A DNA stretch of 64,000 bases, taken from the NCBI RefSeq assembly GCF_001427285.1, contig NZ_LMFV01000007.1:20056-84055 (forward strand), read 5' to 3'. This stretch comes from Mesorhizobium sp. Root552. Its GTDB lineage: Bacteria > Pseudomonadota > Alphaproteobacteria > Rhizobiales > Rhizobiaceae. The position numbers were made by a program, and so were the translations under genes. The notes beneath the pieces are model-generated. The model saw only the letters and a program-made list of their open reading frames with translations, did not search any database and had not been told where the DNA came from. Shown piece after piece: positions 1-8,699 of the stretch (position 1 is the stretch's first letter; each line of letters opens with the position of its first letter).

Positions 1-504
1 TCCGGTCCGGTCTCCGCCGAAGTCACCGCCACCGACTATGCCGGCATGATGACTGAGGCCAAGGTGCTGGCCAGGATCGCCGACAACGTCGCCATCAAGG
101 TGCCGCTCACCTTCGACGGCCTCAAGGCCTGCAAGGCGATCCGTTCGGAAGGCCGCATGGTCAATGTCACACTGTGCTTTTCGGCCACCCAGGCGCTGCT
201 CGCCGCCAAGGCCGGCGCTTCGTTCATCTCGCCTTTCGTCGGGCGTCTGGACGACACCGGCATCGAGGGCATGGACCTGATCTCCGAGATCCGCCAGATC
301 TATGACAACTATGATTTCGCCACCGAGATCCTGGTCGCCTCGGTGCGCACCATCAACCATGTCAAGGATGCGGCATTGATCGGCGCCGACGTCGCCACCG
401 TGCCGCCGGCCACGCTGCGTGCGCTGGTCAAGCATCCGCTCACCGACAAGGGTCTCGAAGCCTTCCTCGCCGACTGGGCAAAAACAGGCCAGAAAATCGG
501 GTAG
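1..504 (+). CDS. Transaldolase-like fructose-6-phosphate aldolase (5' end missing)
   Basis: The reading frame is open from the first base of the window, so the N-terminus lies outside it. 167 residues are present; the small TalC/FSA (MipB) family usually has about 215-220, so some 50 are missing. The visible part has the family pattern: [13 protein letters not shown] with the Schiff-base lysine (residue 33 of the visible part), the [17 protein letters not shown] strand-helix, SPFVGRLDD, and the ILVASVRT segment. Members cleave or transfer dihydroxyacetone units between sugar phosphates in the cytoplasm. It is followed after 4 bases by a kinase gene, which suggests coupled translation and a shared sugar-phosphate role. 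Whether it is an aldolase or a transaldolase cannot be decided here. Confidence 0.88.
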   Translation, partial: SGPVSAEVTATDYAGMMTEAKVLARIADNVAIKVPLTFDGLKACKAIRSEGRMVNVTLCFSATQALLAAKAGASFISPFVGRLDDTGIEGMDLISEIRQIYDNYDFATEILVASVRTINHVKDAALIGADVATVPPATLRALVKHPLTDKGLEAFLADWAKTGQKIG

Positions 505-508
505 CATC

Positions 509-1126
509 TTGCAACAATTGAATGAGCTAGTGTCTCGTATCGTTGAGCTTGGCGATCACGAACGCCGGGCAATAATTGCGATTGCCGGTCCGCCCGGCTC
601 CGGAAAATCTTTTCTCTCGGAAAGAACCTGCAACCTCTTGCCGCCGGGCAGCGCGCAGGTGGTGCCGATGGATGGCTTCCACTATGACAACGCGATCCTC
701 GACGAGCTTGGACTTCGCAATCGCAAAGGCGCGCCAGAGACTTTCGATTTCGATGGTTTCGAAACAAACCTGAAACGCCTCCGGCACGACACAAACGGCG
801 TGGCCGTTCCGGTGTTCGATCGGCCGATTGACCTCTCACGTGCCAGCGCCCGCCTGATCAGGCCGGAGACCAGATATATACTCGTGGAAGGCAACTACCT
901 GCTGCTTGGCGAGGCACCATGGTCGGGCCTGAGGCCCTTGTTCGATTTTTCGATCTTCATCGACGTTCCCCGCGCCGAACTGGAACTGCGGCTGGTCAAG
1001 AGATGGCTTGACCTCGGCCATTCGGAAGCGTCGGCTCGCGCCTGGGTCGAGAACAACGACTTGAAGAACGTCGATCTTGTACTCGCATCGCGACAGCGCC
1101 CGGATTTCACATGGCATTTTGACTAG
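509..1126 (+). CDS. P-loop kinase, fructose-transport-kinase/uridine-kinase-like (copy 1)
   Basis: A 205-residue P-loop kinase of the phosphoribulokinase/uridine kinase class. Walker A is GPPGSGKS near residue 27; other landmarks are GFHYDNAIL, APETFDFDGF, VEGNYLLL and LFDFSIFIDVP. The frame extends upstream, but a TTG at 509 puts the P-loop exactly 25 residues from the start, as in the paralogue at 12432-13052, so I chose it. The gene starts 4 bases after the aldolase stop, so it is probably translationally coupled. Family members in rhizobia are annotated as kinases associated with fructose transport (FrcK), but the substrate is unproven. A nucleoside or pantothenate-type substrate is also possible. 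Confidence 0.8.
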   Translation: MQQLNELVSRIVELGDHERRAIIAIAGPPGSGKSFLSERTCNLLPPGSAQVVPMDGFHYDNAILDELGLRNRKGAPETFDFDGFETNLKRLRHDTNGVAVPVFDRPIDLSRASARLIRPETRYILVEGNYLLLGEAPWSGLRPLFDFSIFIDVPRAELELRLVKRWLDLGHSEASARAWVENNDLKNVDLVLASRQRPDFTWHFD

Positions 1127-1184
1127 ACAGACTGTCCACCAGTTCGATGTAGCGCTCCTACCCGAGCGTGAGTTAGACAGTTCC

Positions 1185-2204
1185 ATGAAGAAAATTGGCT
1201 TTCTGTCGTTCGGGCATTGGACCCCCTCGCCCCAGTCGCAGACGCGGTCCGCGGCGGACGCGCTTCTGCAGTCCATCGACCTTGCCGTCGCGGCCGAACA
1301 GCTTGGCGCTGACGGAGCTTATTTCCGCGTCCATCATTTTGCCCGGCAACTTGCCTCGCCGTTTCCGCTTTTGGCCGCGGTTGGCGCGCGGACCAACCGG
1401 ATCGAGATCGGCACAGCCGTCATCGACATGCGCTACGAAAACCCGCTCTACATGGCAGAAGATGCGGGTTCAGCCGACCTTATTTCCGGCGGACGCCTGC
1501 AACTCGGCATCAGCCGCGGATCGCCCGAGCAGGTGATCGATGGATGGCGCTACTTCGGCTATGTTCCCGAGGACGGCCAGACCGACGCCGACATGGCCCG
1601 CCGCCACTCAGAAGTTTTTCTGGAGTTGCTGCGCGGTCAAGGCTTTGCGCAACCCAATCCACGCCCGATGTTCCCCAACCCGCCCGGGCTGTTGCGCGTC
1701 GAGCCACATTCGGAAGGCCTGCGCGAACGCATCTGGTGGGGCGCTGCGACGAACGCCACCGCCGAATGGGCGGCGAAACTGGGAATGAACCTGCAAAGCT
1801 CGACGCTCAAGTTCGACGAGGGCGGCCTGCCGTTCCATGTCCAGCAAGCCGAGCAGATCAGGGCGTACCGGAAAGCATGGAAAGACGCCGGCCACACCCG
1901 CGAGCCTCGCGTCTCGGTAAGCCGCAGCATCTTCGCACTGGTGGACGATCGCGACCGGGCCTATTTCGGGGGCAGCGAAGGTGAGGACCACTTCGGCTAT
2001 ATCGAAGCGAATACGCGCGCCGTCTTCGGCCGTTCCTATGCGGCAGAGCCGCATGTCCTCATTGAAGAACTGAAAGGCGATGAAGCGATCGCCGAGGCGG
2101 ACACGCTGCTGCTCACCGTCCCGAACCAGCTCGGCGTGGACTACAACGCCCATGTCATCGAGGCGATCTTGAAAGAGGTCGCGCCAGCCATGGGCTGGCG
2201 CTAG
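1185..2204 (+). CDS. LLM-class flavin-dependent oxidoreductase
   Basis: A 339-residue bacterial-luciferase-like monooxygenase (FMN or F420 TIM barrel). The N-terminal strand KKIGFLSFGHW, the SIDLAVAAEQLGADGAYF helix, the RIEIGTAVIDMRYENPLYMAEDAG segment, and GGRLQLGISRGSPE are typical of the family. The open frame reaches further upstream, but ATG 1185 starts directly at the conserved first strand. Such enzymes use reduced flavin and oxygen to oxidise small organic compounds; the substrate is unknown. Its stop codon overlaps that of the convergent isochorismatase-fold gene through a shared CTAG. Both classes occur in pyrimidine-ring (Rut) degradation, but the other rut genes are not seen here. 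Confidence 0.82.
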   Translation: MKKIGFLSFGHWTPSPQSQTRSAADALLQSIDLAVAAEQLGADGAYFRVHHFARQLASPFPLLAAVGARTNRIEIGTAVIDMRYENPLYMAEDAGSADLISGGRLQLGISRGSPEQVIDGWRYFGYVPEDGQTDADMARRHSEVFLELLRGQGFAQPNPRPMFPNPPGLLRVEPHSEGLRERIWWGAATNATAEWAAKLGMNLQSSTLKFDEGGLPFHVQQAEQIRAYRKAWKDAGHTREPRVSVSRSIFALVDDRDRAYFGGSEGEDHFGYIEANTRAVFGRSYAAEPHVLIEELKGDEAIAEADTLLLTVPNQLGVDYNAHVIEAILKEVAPAMGWR

Positions 2205-2854
2205 TCAACTATATCCGCAAGCTGGATAACCGGCGCCCAATTGGCGTCGACCCGTTTCAAGGTCGACTCCTCGTCGGCAGGATCTGAAGCCCCGCTACAA
2301 TCGCCGACCACCAGTGGAATGAACCCGAAGTCGCGCGCGGTCCTCGCCGCCTGCTCGACACAGTGGTCCATATGGTAGCCGCAAATGATCAGCGTGCGGG
2401 TCCGCCACGTATTGAGCGTCGCCAAAAGCGGCGAGCCGAGGAACACGTTGCCGAACGACGTATAGACGCTGTCCAGGTCGCCTTCTTCACGCACCTCTGC
2501 GATCTCGTCGATCAACGCACCTTCCCAGGCCTTTTGGTCAGGCGTCCAGCGGCGGTTCTGATACCAGTAGTCATATTGCGCGGTATCGAGCGCCGTCGCC
2601 GGGTAGTGCTGGCGCAGATATTCATAGCGCAGCCATGCGACCGGGAAATTGCGCTCGCGAGCGAATTGGACAAGCCGAAGGATCTTCTCCAGCGAGCCGT
2701 TTTCGGCGCGGGCGCGCTTCCACAATCCATCGCCGCTTTGAGCGCCATCCTTGTGCAGGACGCCGTTGCTGGGATCGATTACCAGCAAGGCGGCGTCTTT
2801 CACGAAGTCGGAGAGATCAAGATCGCTCCATTGCGGATGGCGCCCTATGGCCAT
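2201..2854 (-). CDS. Isochorismatase-family cysteine hydrolase
   Basis: 217 residues with the alpha/beta/alpha cysteine-hydrolase fold. The conserved catalytic aspartate is D27 in ALLVIDPSNG, and the nucleophile is C165 in GYHMDHCVEQAAR. The TLIICGY strand precedes the cysteine as in nicotinamidases, N-carbamoylsarcosine amidases and RutB. Members hydrolyse amides, carbamoyl or imide bonds. It is the last gene of a leftward operon that begins with a polyamine-type ABC importer 23 bases upstream, so it plausibly hydrolyses an imported nitrogen compound or its product. Exact substrate unknown. Confidence 0.82.
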   Translation of the reverse strand: MAIGRHPQWSDLDLSDFVKDAALLVIDPSNGVLHKDGAQSGDGLWKRARAENGSLEKILRLVQFARERNFPVAWLRYEYLRQHYPATALDTAQYDYWYQNRRWTPDQKAWEGALIDEIAEVREEGDLDSVYTSFGNVFLGSPLLATLNTWRTRTLIICGYHMDHCVEQAARTARDFGFIPLVVGDCSGASDPADEESTLKRVDANWAPVIQLADIVD

Positions 2855-2877
2855 GGCTTACTCCCGTCCAAACGGCA

Positions 2878-3911
2878 TCACTTGAGGAAATTCGTCCACA
2901 AGCGGTCATAAAGCTTGATGACCTTCTCGTTGCAAACCTTGACGAATTCCGGCTTCGGAGCTCCTTCCGGCGGGCGGTACTCATGCGCCTTGGCCAGTTC
3001 GGCATCGACGAATTTTTCGCTACCGACAACCCCGTTGGCGTAGCCGGTAAAATTGGTCATCATTGCCGCGTTTTCAGGGTCCATGAGGAAATTCATGAAC
3101 AGCTTGGCGTTTTCCAGATTGGGAGCGCCCTTGATGACGACGAGATTGTCCATCCAGCCGGTGTAGCCTTCCTTCGGATAGGAATACTGGAGGTCCGACC
3201 GACCCTTCCTGGCCAGATAGGCCTTGCCGTTCCAGATCTGCGCCAGATCGACCTCGCCCGATTCGGCGAGTTCCTTCGATTCATAGGCGAAGCTCTTCAC
3301 CGATGGCTTCAGTTCGGTCAACAGCGCCTGCACCTTCTTCAGGTCGTCGGGGTTTTCATTGCAGCGCGGCAATCCGAGGTAGCGCAAGGCGGCGTTGATG
3401 ACGTCATTGACGTCGCGCAGCAGGTTGATGCGCCCCTTGAGTTCGTCCGGTGGGTTGAACATCACGCCCAGCGTATCGACGTCGCCCTTATAGACCTTGG
3501 TGCTGACCGTAAACGAGGTGGTGCCCCACACCCACGGCACCGAATAATGGCGGCCCTGGTCCCAGTAGACGTCTGCCCATTGCGGCTCGAGGTTCTTGTA
3601 TTCTCGAACGTGTTTGGCTCGACCTTCTCGATCAGGCCTTCCTTGATCAGGATCTCCACCATGTAGTCGCCCGGCACGGCAAGATCGTAGCCGGTGATGC
3701 CCGACTTCAGCTTGGCAAGCATGGTTTCGTTGGAATCGTAGGTATCGACCGTCACCTTGACATCGTACTTGGCCTCGAATTTCTTGACCATTTCCTCCGA
3801 GATGTAATCACCCCAGTTGAAGATGGCGAGCGACCCCTCGGCGTGCGCCGATACAGGCATCATCATGAATGCAGCGATGGCGATGTAGGATGCTGTTGAA
3901 ATGCGGCTCAT
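2878..3911 (-). pseudogene. Polyamine-type ABC substrate-binding protein, frameshifted
   Basis: Two overlapping frames together make one PotD/PotF-like periplasmic binding protein. The first part (from ATG 3911) has a signal peptide ending near VSAHA, then GSLAIFNWGDYISEEMV, the classic PotD start, and runs to EPNTFEN. The second part resumes with SVPWVWGTTSFTVS and continues to a normal C-terminus (LYDRLWTNFLK). Adding one base between 3600 and 3601 (reading the minus strand, after gagaa) restores ENYKNLEPQWADVYWDQG and a 344-residue protein of normal length. So there is a single-base deletion, either real or a sequencing error. The rest of the importer operon is intact, which slightly favours an error or very recent damage. 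Confidence 0.85.
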
Positions 3912-3932
3912 CGAACCTTCCCCTTTTGATGT

Positions 3933-4769
3933 TTATGGTTGTTCTGTGGCTGGACGAACGTGCTTGGAACCCGCCTTGGCGACGAAATAGGAAGCGGCAA
4001 CCAGGACGATTGAAACAGCAAGAAGCACGGTCGAGATCGCATTGATCTCCGGCGTCACCCCTTGCTTCAATTGCGTGTAGACATAGACGGGCAGCGTGCC
4101 TGAACCCGCGCCGGCAACCATTGCCGTGATGATGAAATCATCCAGCGAGACAACGAAAGCCAGCATGGCGCCCGATATGATGCCCGGCATCAGAAGCGGC
4201 ATCGTCACATGGCGGTAGGCGTCCAGCGGCGAGGCATAAAGGTCTGACGCAGCCTCCTCCAGCCGCGCGTCCATCGTCTCCAGCCGGCTGCGGATCGGCA
4301 GGTAGGCGAACGGAATGCAGAACACCGTATGCGCGATGATGATGGTCAGCAGCGACAGCTTCATGCCAAGCAAGGCGAAGAAGGAAAGCGTGCCAACCGC
4401 GATAATGATCTCGGGCAACATCAGCGGCAGGTTGACCAGCATGTAGAACGCCTGCGAGCCACGAAAGCGCTGTCCGCGCCCGGTGGCAAGCGCCGCCGCA
4501 GTGGCAATCGCGGTGGCGACGATCGTTGCAATCACCGCGACGACCAGTGAATTCCACGCTGCATTCTGCAGCCCGCCATTGTAGGCAGCCTTGGCGTACC
4601 ATTGCAGGCTGAAGCCGCCCCATACCGTGACCGCACGGTTGGCATTGAAGGAAAAGACGACGAGAACCAGCATCGGCACATAGAGGATGAACAGGCATAG
4701 CCCCGTCACCGAGCCAAAGCCGCGAAACGAAATAAGCGAATGAGGTTCTTTGCGCTGGAGAATTGCCAT
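3933..4769 (-). CDS. ABC transporter permease, PotI-like (polyamine/opine family)
   Basis: 278 residues with about six membrane helices. It carries the permease EAA loop (EEAASDLYASPLDAYRHVTMP, shortened: EAA...G-like...LP) that docks the ATPase. The N-terminal LCLFILYVPMLVLVVFSF helix and the SLDDFIITAMVAGAGSGTLP segment match the PotC/PotI subgroup of spermidine/putrescine-type importers. It lies between the second permease (1-base gap) and the frameshifted binding protein in a leftward operon. The substrate is probably a polyamine or similar cationic amine, inferred from family only. Confidence 0.88.
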   Translation of the reverse strand: MAILQRKEPHSLISFRGFGSVTGLCLFILYVPMLVLVVFSFNANRAVTVWGGFSLQWYAKAAYNGGLQNAAWNSLVVAVIATIVATAIATAAALATGRGQRFRGSQAFYMLVNLPLMLPEIIIAVGTLSFFALLGMKLSLLTIIIAHTVFCIPFAYLPIRSRLETMDARLEEAASDLYASPLDAYRHVTMPLLMPGIISGAMLAFVVSLDDFIITAMVAGAGSGTLPVYVYTQLKQGVTPEINAISTVLLAVSIVLVAASYFVAKAGSKHVRPATEQP

Positions 4770-4770
4770 G

Positions 4771-5727
4771 TCAGCGTCTCTCTGCAGTATCGGGAACGCG
4801 GCTTCGACGCGCCGCCAGCATCAGCACGACAAGGATCGCCGCAAGCAGGATAACGGCAAGTGCCGCCCCGAACGGCCAGTTGCGGCTGCTGCCGAACTGC
4901 AACTGGATCAGGTTGCCAATCAGGAGCTTGCCGCCGCCGCCCAGCATGTCCGGCACCAGGAATGTTCCAAGGCTCGGAATGAAGACGAGCAGGCTGCCGG
5001 CGACGATGCCGGGACGAGCGTGCGGCAGGATTACTTCTGTGAACACACGGCGCGGCGTGGCGTAAAGATCGTAGGCAGCCTCGACCACGCGCCGGTCCAT
5101 CCTCTCCAGGTTGGCATAGAGCGGCAGGATCATGAACGGCAGGTAGCTGTAGACGAGCCCGGCCCCCATCGCGAAGTCGTTGTAGAGGTATGTCACCGGC
5201 GTGCTGTAGAGGCCGAGACCAATCGCGATCGAATTGACCAGGCCGTCGTCGCGCAGGATCAGCAGCACGCAGAAGGTTCGGATCAGGAGGTTGGTCCAGA
5301 ACGGCAAGGTGATCAGGAAAATGAGCAGGTTCTTTTGCCGGTCGGGCCGCGTCGCGATGAAGTAGGCGGTTGGAAAGCCGATGATGAGGCTGACCACGGT
5401 AGCCGAAACGGCAAGCATCACCGAGCGCAGGAAAATCTGCAGATAGGCCGCATTGAAGGCCAGCGTTTCGTCAAAGATATCGCGCTCGAACAGGAACTGC
5501 GTGTAGGCCTCGGTCGAGAACTGCCAGACCACGCCGCCGAACGTTGCCGGCACGAGGAACGAGTAGGTGATGATGATCACCAGCGGCAGAACCAGGAAAA
5601 AGCCGATCACCAAAACGGCCGGCAACAACAGCAGGCGTGACTTGGGAAACTTCTCCCGCTTGGGTTCGGGAGCCGGGATCAATTCCGGCATTGGTGCCGT
5701 TTCCAGTTTGGCGCGCGCGTAAGTCAA
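4771..5727 (-). CDS. ABC transporter permease, PotH/PotB-like
   Basis: 318 residues; a cytoplasmic N-terminal tail rich in charged residues, then about six membrane helices starting LLLLPAVLVIGFFLVLPLVI. The EAA loop reads EAAYDLYATPRRVFTEVILP. The start is TTG 5727, whose last two bases lie in the TGA stop of the upstream ATPase gene (TTGA overlap), which implies translational coupling. An internal ATG at 5691 is an alternative. It pairs with the PotI-like permease to form the membrane channel of the importer. Confidence 0.87.
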   Translation of the reverse strand: MTYARAKLETAPMPELIPAPEPKREKFPKSRLLLLPAVLVIGFFLVLPLVIIITYSFLVPATFGGVVWQFSTEAYTQFLFERDIFDETLAFNAAYLQIFLRSVMLAVSATVVSLIIGFPTAYFIATRPDRQKNLLIFLITLPFWTNLLIRTFCVLLILRDDGLVNSIAIGLGLYSTPVTYLYNDFAMGAGLVYSYLPFMILPLYANLERMDRRVVEAAYDLYATPRRVFTEVILPHARPGIVAGSLLVFIPSLGTFLVPDMLGGGGKLLIGNLIQLQFGSSRNWPFGAALAVILLAAILVVLMLAARRSRVPDTAERR

Positions 5728-6818
5728 GTTGAACGCCCCACCGTCCTGAACGCACCTTCTTCGGCCCGCACCCTGACGGCGGCGCCGACATCGAACCGGT
5801 TGTCGATCGCGCTCGCATTCTGAATGCGGGCCCGCAAGGTTTCGCCACCCTCGAGATCCACATAGTAGACCGTATCAGTGCCGAGATAGAGCTTGTTGGT
5901 CACCACGCCGCGCAACCGTGCCTGCGGGTCGCTTGCCAGATCATCCGGGTTGCCGAGGCGCAGTTTTTCCGGGCGCACGAAGGCAAGTGCCGGGTTGTCG
6001 TCATCGGCAGGCGTATCGCCGAGCGGCAGCAAGGCGCCAGAGCTTGTCTTGAATTCCGGCTGCTTGCCGGGAAGCCGGATGAGCTTGCCTTCGAACACGT
6101 TGGTTTCGCCGACGAACTGCGCGACGAACCGGCTGCGCGGCCGCTCGTAGATGTCGTCAGGCGTACCGACCTGCTGTATGCGGCCCTCTGAAAGCACCGC
6201 GATGCGGTCACTCATGGACAGTGCTTCGCCTTGATCGTGCGTGACGAAGATGAACGTGATGCCGGTGTTGCGCTGAAGCAATTTCAGTTCCACCCGCATC
6301 TCGTCGCGCAGCTTGGAATCCAGCGCCGACAGAGGCTCGTCCAGCAGGAGGACACGCGGCCTTGCCGCAAGTGCCCGGGCCAGCGCCACACGCTGCTGCT
6401 GGCCGCCGGAGAGTTGGTGCGGGTAGCGATGCGCAAGGCCTTCCAGTCGGACAAGGCGAAGCATGCGCTCGATTTCGGGCTCGATCTCCGGCGCTGGCCG
6501 CCGCAGCATCCTCAGGCCGAAGCCGACATTTTGCGCGACGGTCTGGTGCGGAAACAAGGCGTAGTGCTGGAACACGGTGTTGACCGGACGCGCATTGGGA
6601 GGCGTCCCTTCTACACGCTCGCCAAACAATTCAATCGTGCCGGAGGTTGGATGTTCAAAGCCGGCAATAAGACGCAGCAATGTGGTCTTTCCACAACCAG
6701 AGGGTCCAAGAAGCGTGAAGAACTCGTTGTCGTTGATCGTGAGGTTTATGTCGTCCAGTACAGGGTGCGCACTGCCGCCGGCGAAAATCTTGCTGATTGA
6801 TTTCAGTTCTATCGTCAC
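5724..6818 (-). CDS. ABC transporter ATP-binding protein, PotA/PotG-like
   Basis: An import ATPase with Walker [10 protein letters not shown], the Q-loop [10 protein letters not shown], signature [14 protein letters not shown], Walker [13 protein letters not shown], and a C-terminal TOBE-type extension of about 120 residues typical of PotA. It energises the polyamine-type importer encoded downstream in the same operon. I chose GTG 6818, which has an AGGTG ribosome site six bases upstream and gives 364 residues. The frame also runs back to a TTG at 6872 with no ribosome site. A 20-codon frame with a good ribosome site (6844-6906) overlaps this upstream part in another frame. Confidence 0.85.
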   Translation of the reverse strand: MTIELKSISKIFAGGSAHPVLDDINLTINDNEFFTLLGPSGCGKTTLLRLIAGFEHPTSGTIELFGERVEGTPPNARPVNTVFQHYALFPHQTVAQNVGFGLRMLRRPAPEIEPEIERMLRLVRLEGLAHRYPHQLSGGQQQRVALARALAARPRVLLLDEPLSALDSKLRDEMRVELKLLQRNTGITFIFVTHDQGEALSMSDRIAVLSEGRIQQVGTPDDIYERPRSRFVAQFVGETNVFEGKLIRLPGKQPEFKTSSGALLPLGDTPADDDNPALAFVRPEKLRLGNPDDLASDPQARLRGVVTNKLYLGTDTVYYVDLEGGETLRARIQNASAIDNRFDVGAAVRVRAEEGAFRTVGRST

Positions 6819-6843
6819 GGATTTCACCTGCCCCGTAGCCGTA

Positions 6844-6906
6844 TCAACCTTGTTCGGCGACACCGCCCGCAAAAGTATAGTTGTTCATGGTGTTGTCGAT
6901 AGGCAT
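6844..6906 (-). CDS. Possible 20-residue leader ORF upstream of the ATPase gene
   Basis: ATG 6906 is preceded by AAAGGAAACT, a better ribosome site than either candidate ATPase start, and encodes MPIDNTMNNYTFAGGVAEQG followed by TGA. It ends 25 bases before GTG 6818. It could be a leader peptide that couples translation to the importer ATPase, or the relic of the ATPase N-terminus after a frameshift (the two frames differ by one base). I recognise no homologue. Confidence is low. Confidence 0.25.
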   Translation of the reverse strand: MPIDNTMNNYTFAGGVAEQG

Positions 6907-6993
6907 AGTTTCCTTTGTTTTCGCCCTTGGGAAGAAATGACTGCGCCGATCACGCAGTTGGCTAGCACCTCTCAATTGGCGTCGACGGGTTAG

Positions 6994-8451
6994 CTATGGC
7001 CACCTCGTCGTCAGAACTTGCCGGCGCGTGTAGAAATTGACGCCATCCGCCCCGTGAACTGCAAGATCCCCGAAGATCGACTTCTTGCTGCCCCCAAAGG
7101 AATAGTAGGCGACAGGCGACGGCACCGGCACGTTGACGCCCGGCATACCGCAGTGAATGTCCCGCTCGAACTGGTGCGCAGCCTTGCCGGAGGAAGTGAA
7201 CAGAACGGCGCCATTGCCGAGCATGTGCTCGTTGCTCAGCTTAATGGCGCCGTTCAAAGTTTCCACTCGCATGACTGCGAGTACCGGTCCGAAAATCTCT
7301 TCTTTATATATCGTCATGCTAGGTGTGACGTTATCGAAGATGACCGGACCGATGAGGAAACCGTCTTTATTGGAAGCGTTTGAAGGGCGACCGTCGAGCC
7401 GCAGGGCGGCTCCTTCCTGCACGCCCGTCTCGATGAGACGCAGGATTTTCTTGTACTGTTCCAGCGAATTGACCGGCGGCACGAAACAGTCCGCCTGCGT
7501 GCCTGCCGAAACCTTCAGGCGTGAAGCAGCGTCAACCAGCGCAGGCATCAGCTTGTCGTAGGCTTCTCCTACCGCCACCACGACCGAAATCGCCATGCAG
7601 CGTTGGCCGGCGGAATTGAAGGCGCCATTGAGAATGGCATCGACCGTAGTCGGCATGTCGGCATCGGGCATGACGATGGCATGGTTCTTGGCGCCGCCAA
7701 GCGCCTGCACCCGCTTGCCGTGACGGCTGGCCGTTTCATAGACGGAGCGCGCCACGGCGCTTGAGCCGACAAAAGAAACCGCCGCGACATCCGGATTCGT
7801 GACAAGCGCCTCGGCAACATCGCGACCACCGTGTACGACGTTGAAAACGCCATCCGGCAAGCCTGCTTCGCCCAGCATTTCAGCGATCATGTTGACGGCG
7901 CTTGGCGTCTTTTCGGAGGGCTTCAGTACGAAGGTGTTGCCGCAGACCAGAGCCAGCGGAAACATCCACATCGGGATCATTGCCGGATAGTTGAACGGCG
8001 TAATGCCGACACATACGCCGAGCGGTCGCCTGGACGAACGGGTCGCAATCCCGGTCGCCACATGGTCGGAGTTTTCGCCCTTGAGCAGATGCGGCGCACC
8101 CATGGCAAATTCGACGACTTCCAGTCCGCGTTGTATCGAACCGTAGGCATCTGAAAGCGGCTTGCCATGTTCACGCACGATGGCGTGCGCCAACCGGGTC
8201 TTGTCCCGCTCCACGATGTCGCGAAAGCGCATCAGGTGACGAGCTCGCTGGGCAGGCGCCACCTCTTTCCAGCTCTCGAAAGCTTCGCTCGCGGCACTGA
8301 CGGCGGCGTCAACAATAGACTGATCGGCACAAATCAGCCGGGCCGTGGCAGAGCCGCTTGCCGGATCGATGACCACCGTCTGCCTGTCGGATCTCGCTGG
8401 CTTGCCGGCGACGACCGAAGAAATATGGGGCAGATCAACAAGATCGTTCAT
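6994..8451 (-). CDS. mmsA: CoA-acylating methylmalonate-semialdehyde dehydrogenase
   Basis: 485 residues of the aldehyde dehydrogenase superfamily, MmsA/IolA branch. GVCVGITPFNYPAMIPMWMF and FVLKPSEKTPS are the cofactor-binding signatures, GAKNHAIVMPDAD is typical of MmsA, and the catalytic cysteine lies in FNSAGQRCMA. Members convert methylmalonate or malonate semialdehyde plus CoA and NAD to propionyl- or acetyl-CoA, in valine, beta-alanine or inositol breakdown. No other valine or inositol genes are adjacent. It is transcribed away from a MocR-type regulator, with direct repeats between them, so regulation by that neighbour is likely. Confidence 0.9.
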   Translation of the reverse strand: MNDLVDLPHISSVVAGKPARSDRQTVVIDPASGSATARLICADQSIVDAAVSAASEAFESWKEVAPAQRARHLMRFRDIVERDKTRLAHAIVREHGKPLSDAYGSIQRGLEVVEFAMGAPHLLKGENSDHVATGIATRSSRRPLGVCVGITPFNYPAMIPMWMFPLALVCGNTFVLKPSEKTPSAVNMIAEMLGEAGLPDGVFNVVHGGRDVAEALVTNPDVAAVSFVGSSAVARSVYETASRHGKRVQALGGAKNHAIVMPDADMPTTVDAILNGAFNSAGQRCMAISVVVAVGEAYDKLMPALVDAASRLKVSAGTQADCFVPPVNSLEQYKKILRLIETGVQEGAALRLDGRPSNASNKDGFLIGPVIFDNVTPSMTIYKEEIFGPVLAVMRVETLNGAIKLSNEHMLGNGAVLFTSSGKAAHQFERDIHCGMPGVNVPVPSPVAYYSFGGSKKSIFGDLAVHGADGVNFYTRRQVLTTRWP

Positions 8452-8571
8452 GTTTCAGGATCCGTTCTTGCCCGTACCTGGACCGCCGCCGACTGAGGCC
8501 GGAGGCAGGCTCATGAAGGCCAGATCACGTCGATTTCTCTTGTGATGTCAGCTTCCTAGAAACATGGAACC

Positions 8572-8609
8572 ACACATAGAAACAGTGTAAGCAAACAGAT
8601 GGATACAGT
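8572..8609. promoter_or_regulatory. Direct-repeat operator candidate between mmsA and the MocR gene
   Basis: On the minus strand ACTGTATCCATCTGT (8609-8595) and ACTGTTTCTATGTGT (8586-8572) match at 12 of 15 positions, in the same direction and 23 bases apart, about two helical turns. MocR/GabR/TauR regulators typically bind such direct repeats in the gap between their own gene and the divergent target. Direct binding has not been shown. Confidence 0.5.
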
Positions 8610-8699
8610 TTCACGAAGGCATGGGTTCACTGGGATCTTGACGGAGAAACATCACTGGAAAACTGAAGTCGCCTGCCTGCTTCGCAAAAGGAACTTCTG

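Noticed and set aside
1077-1184. Upstream extension of the first luciferase-like gene
   Set aside because: It overlaps the kinase gene and precedes the conserved first beta-strand; ATG 1185 fits the family start.
6971-6993. The word CAATTGGCGTCGAC near 6973 repeated at 2238 in the hydrolase gene
   Set aside because: One 14-base match in a 64-kb window is expected by chance, and the second copy lies inside a coding region with no palindromic context.
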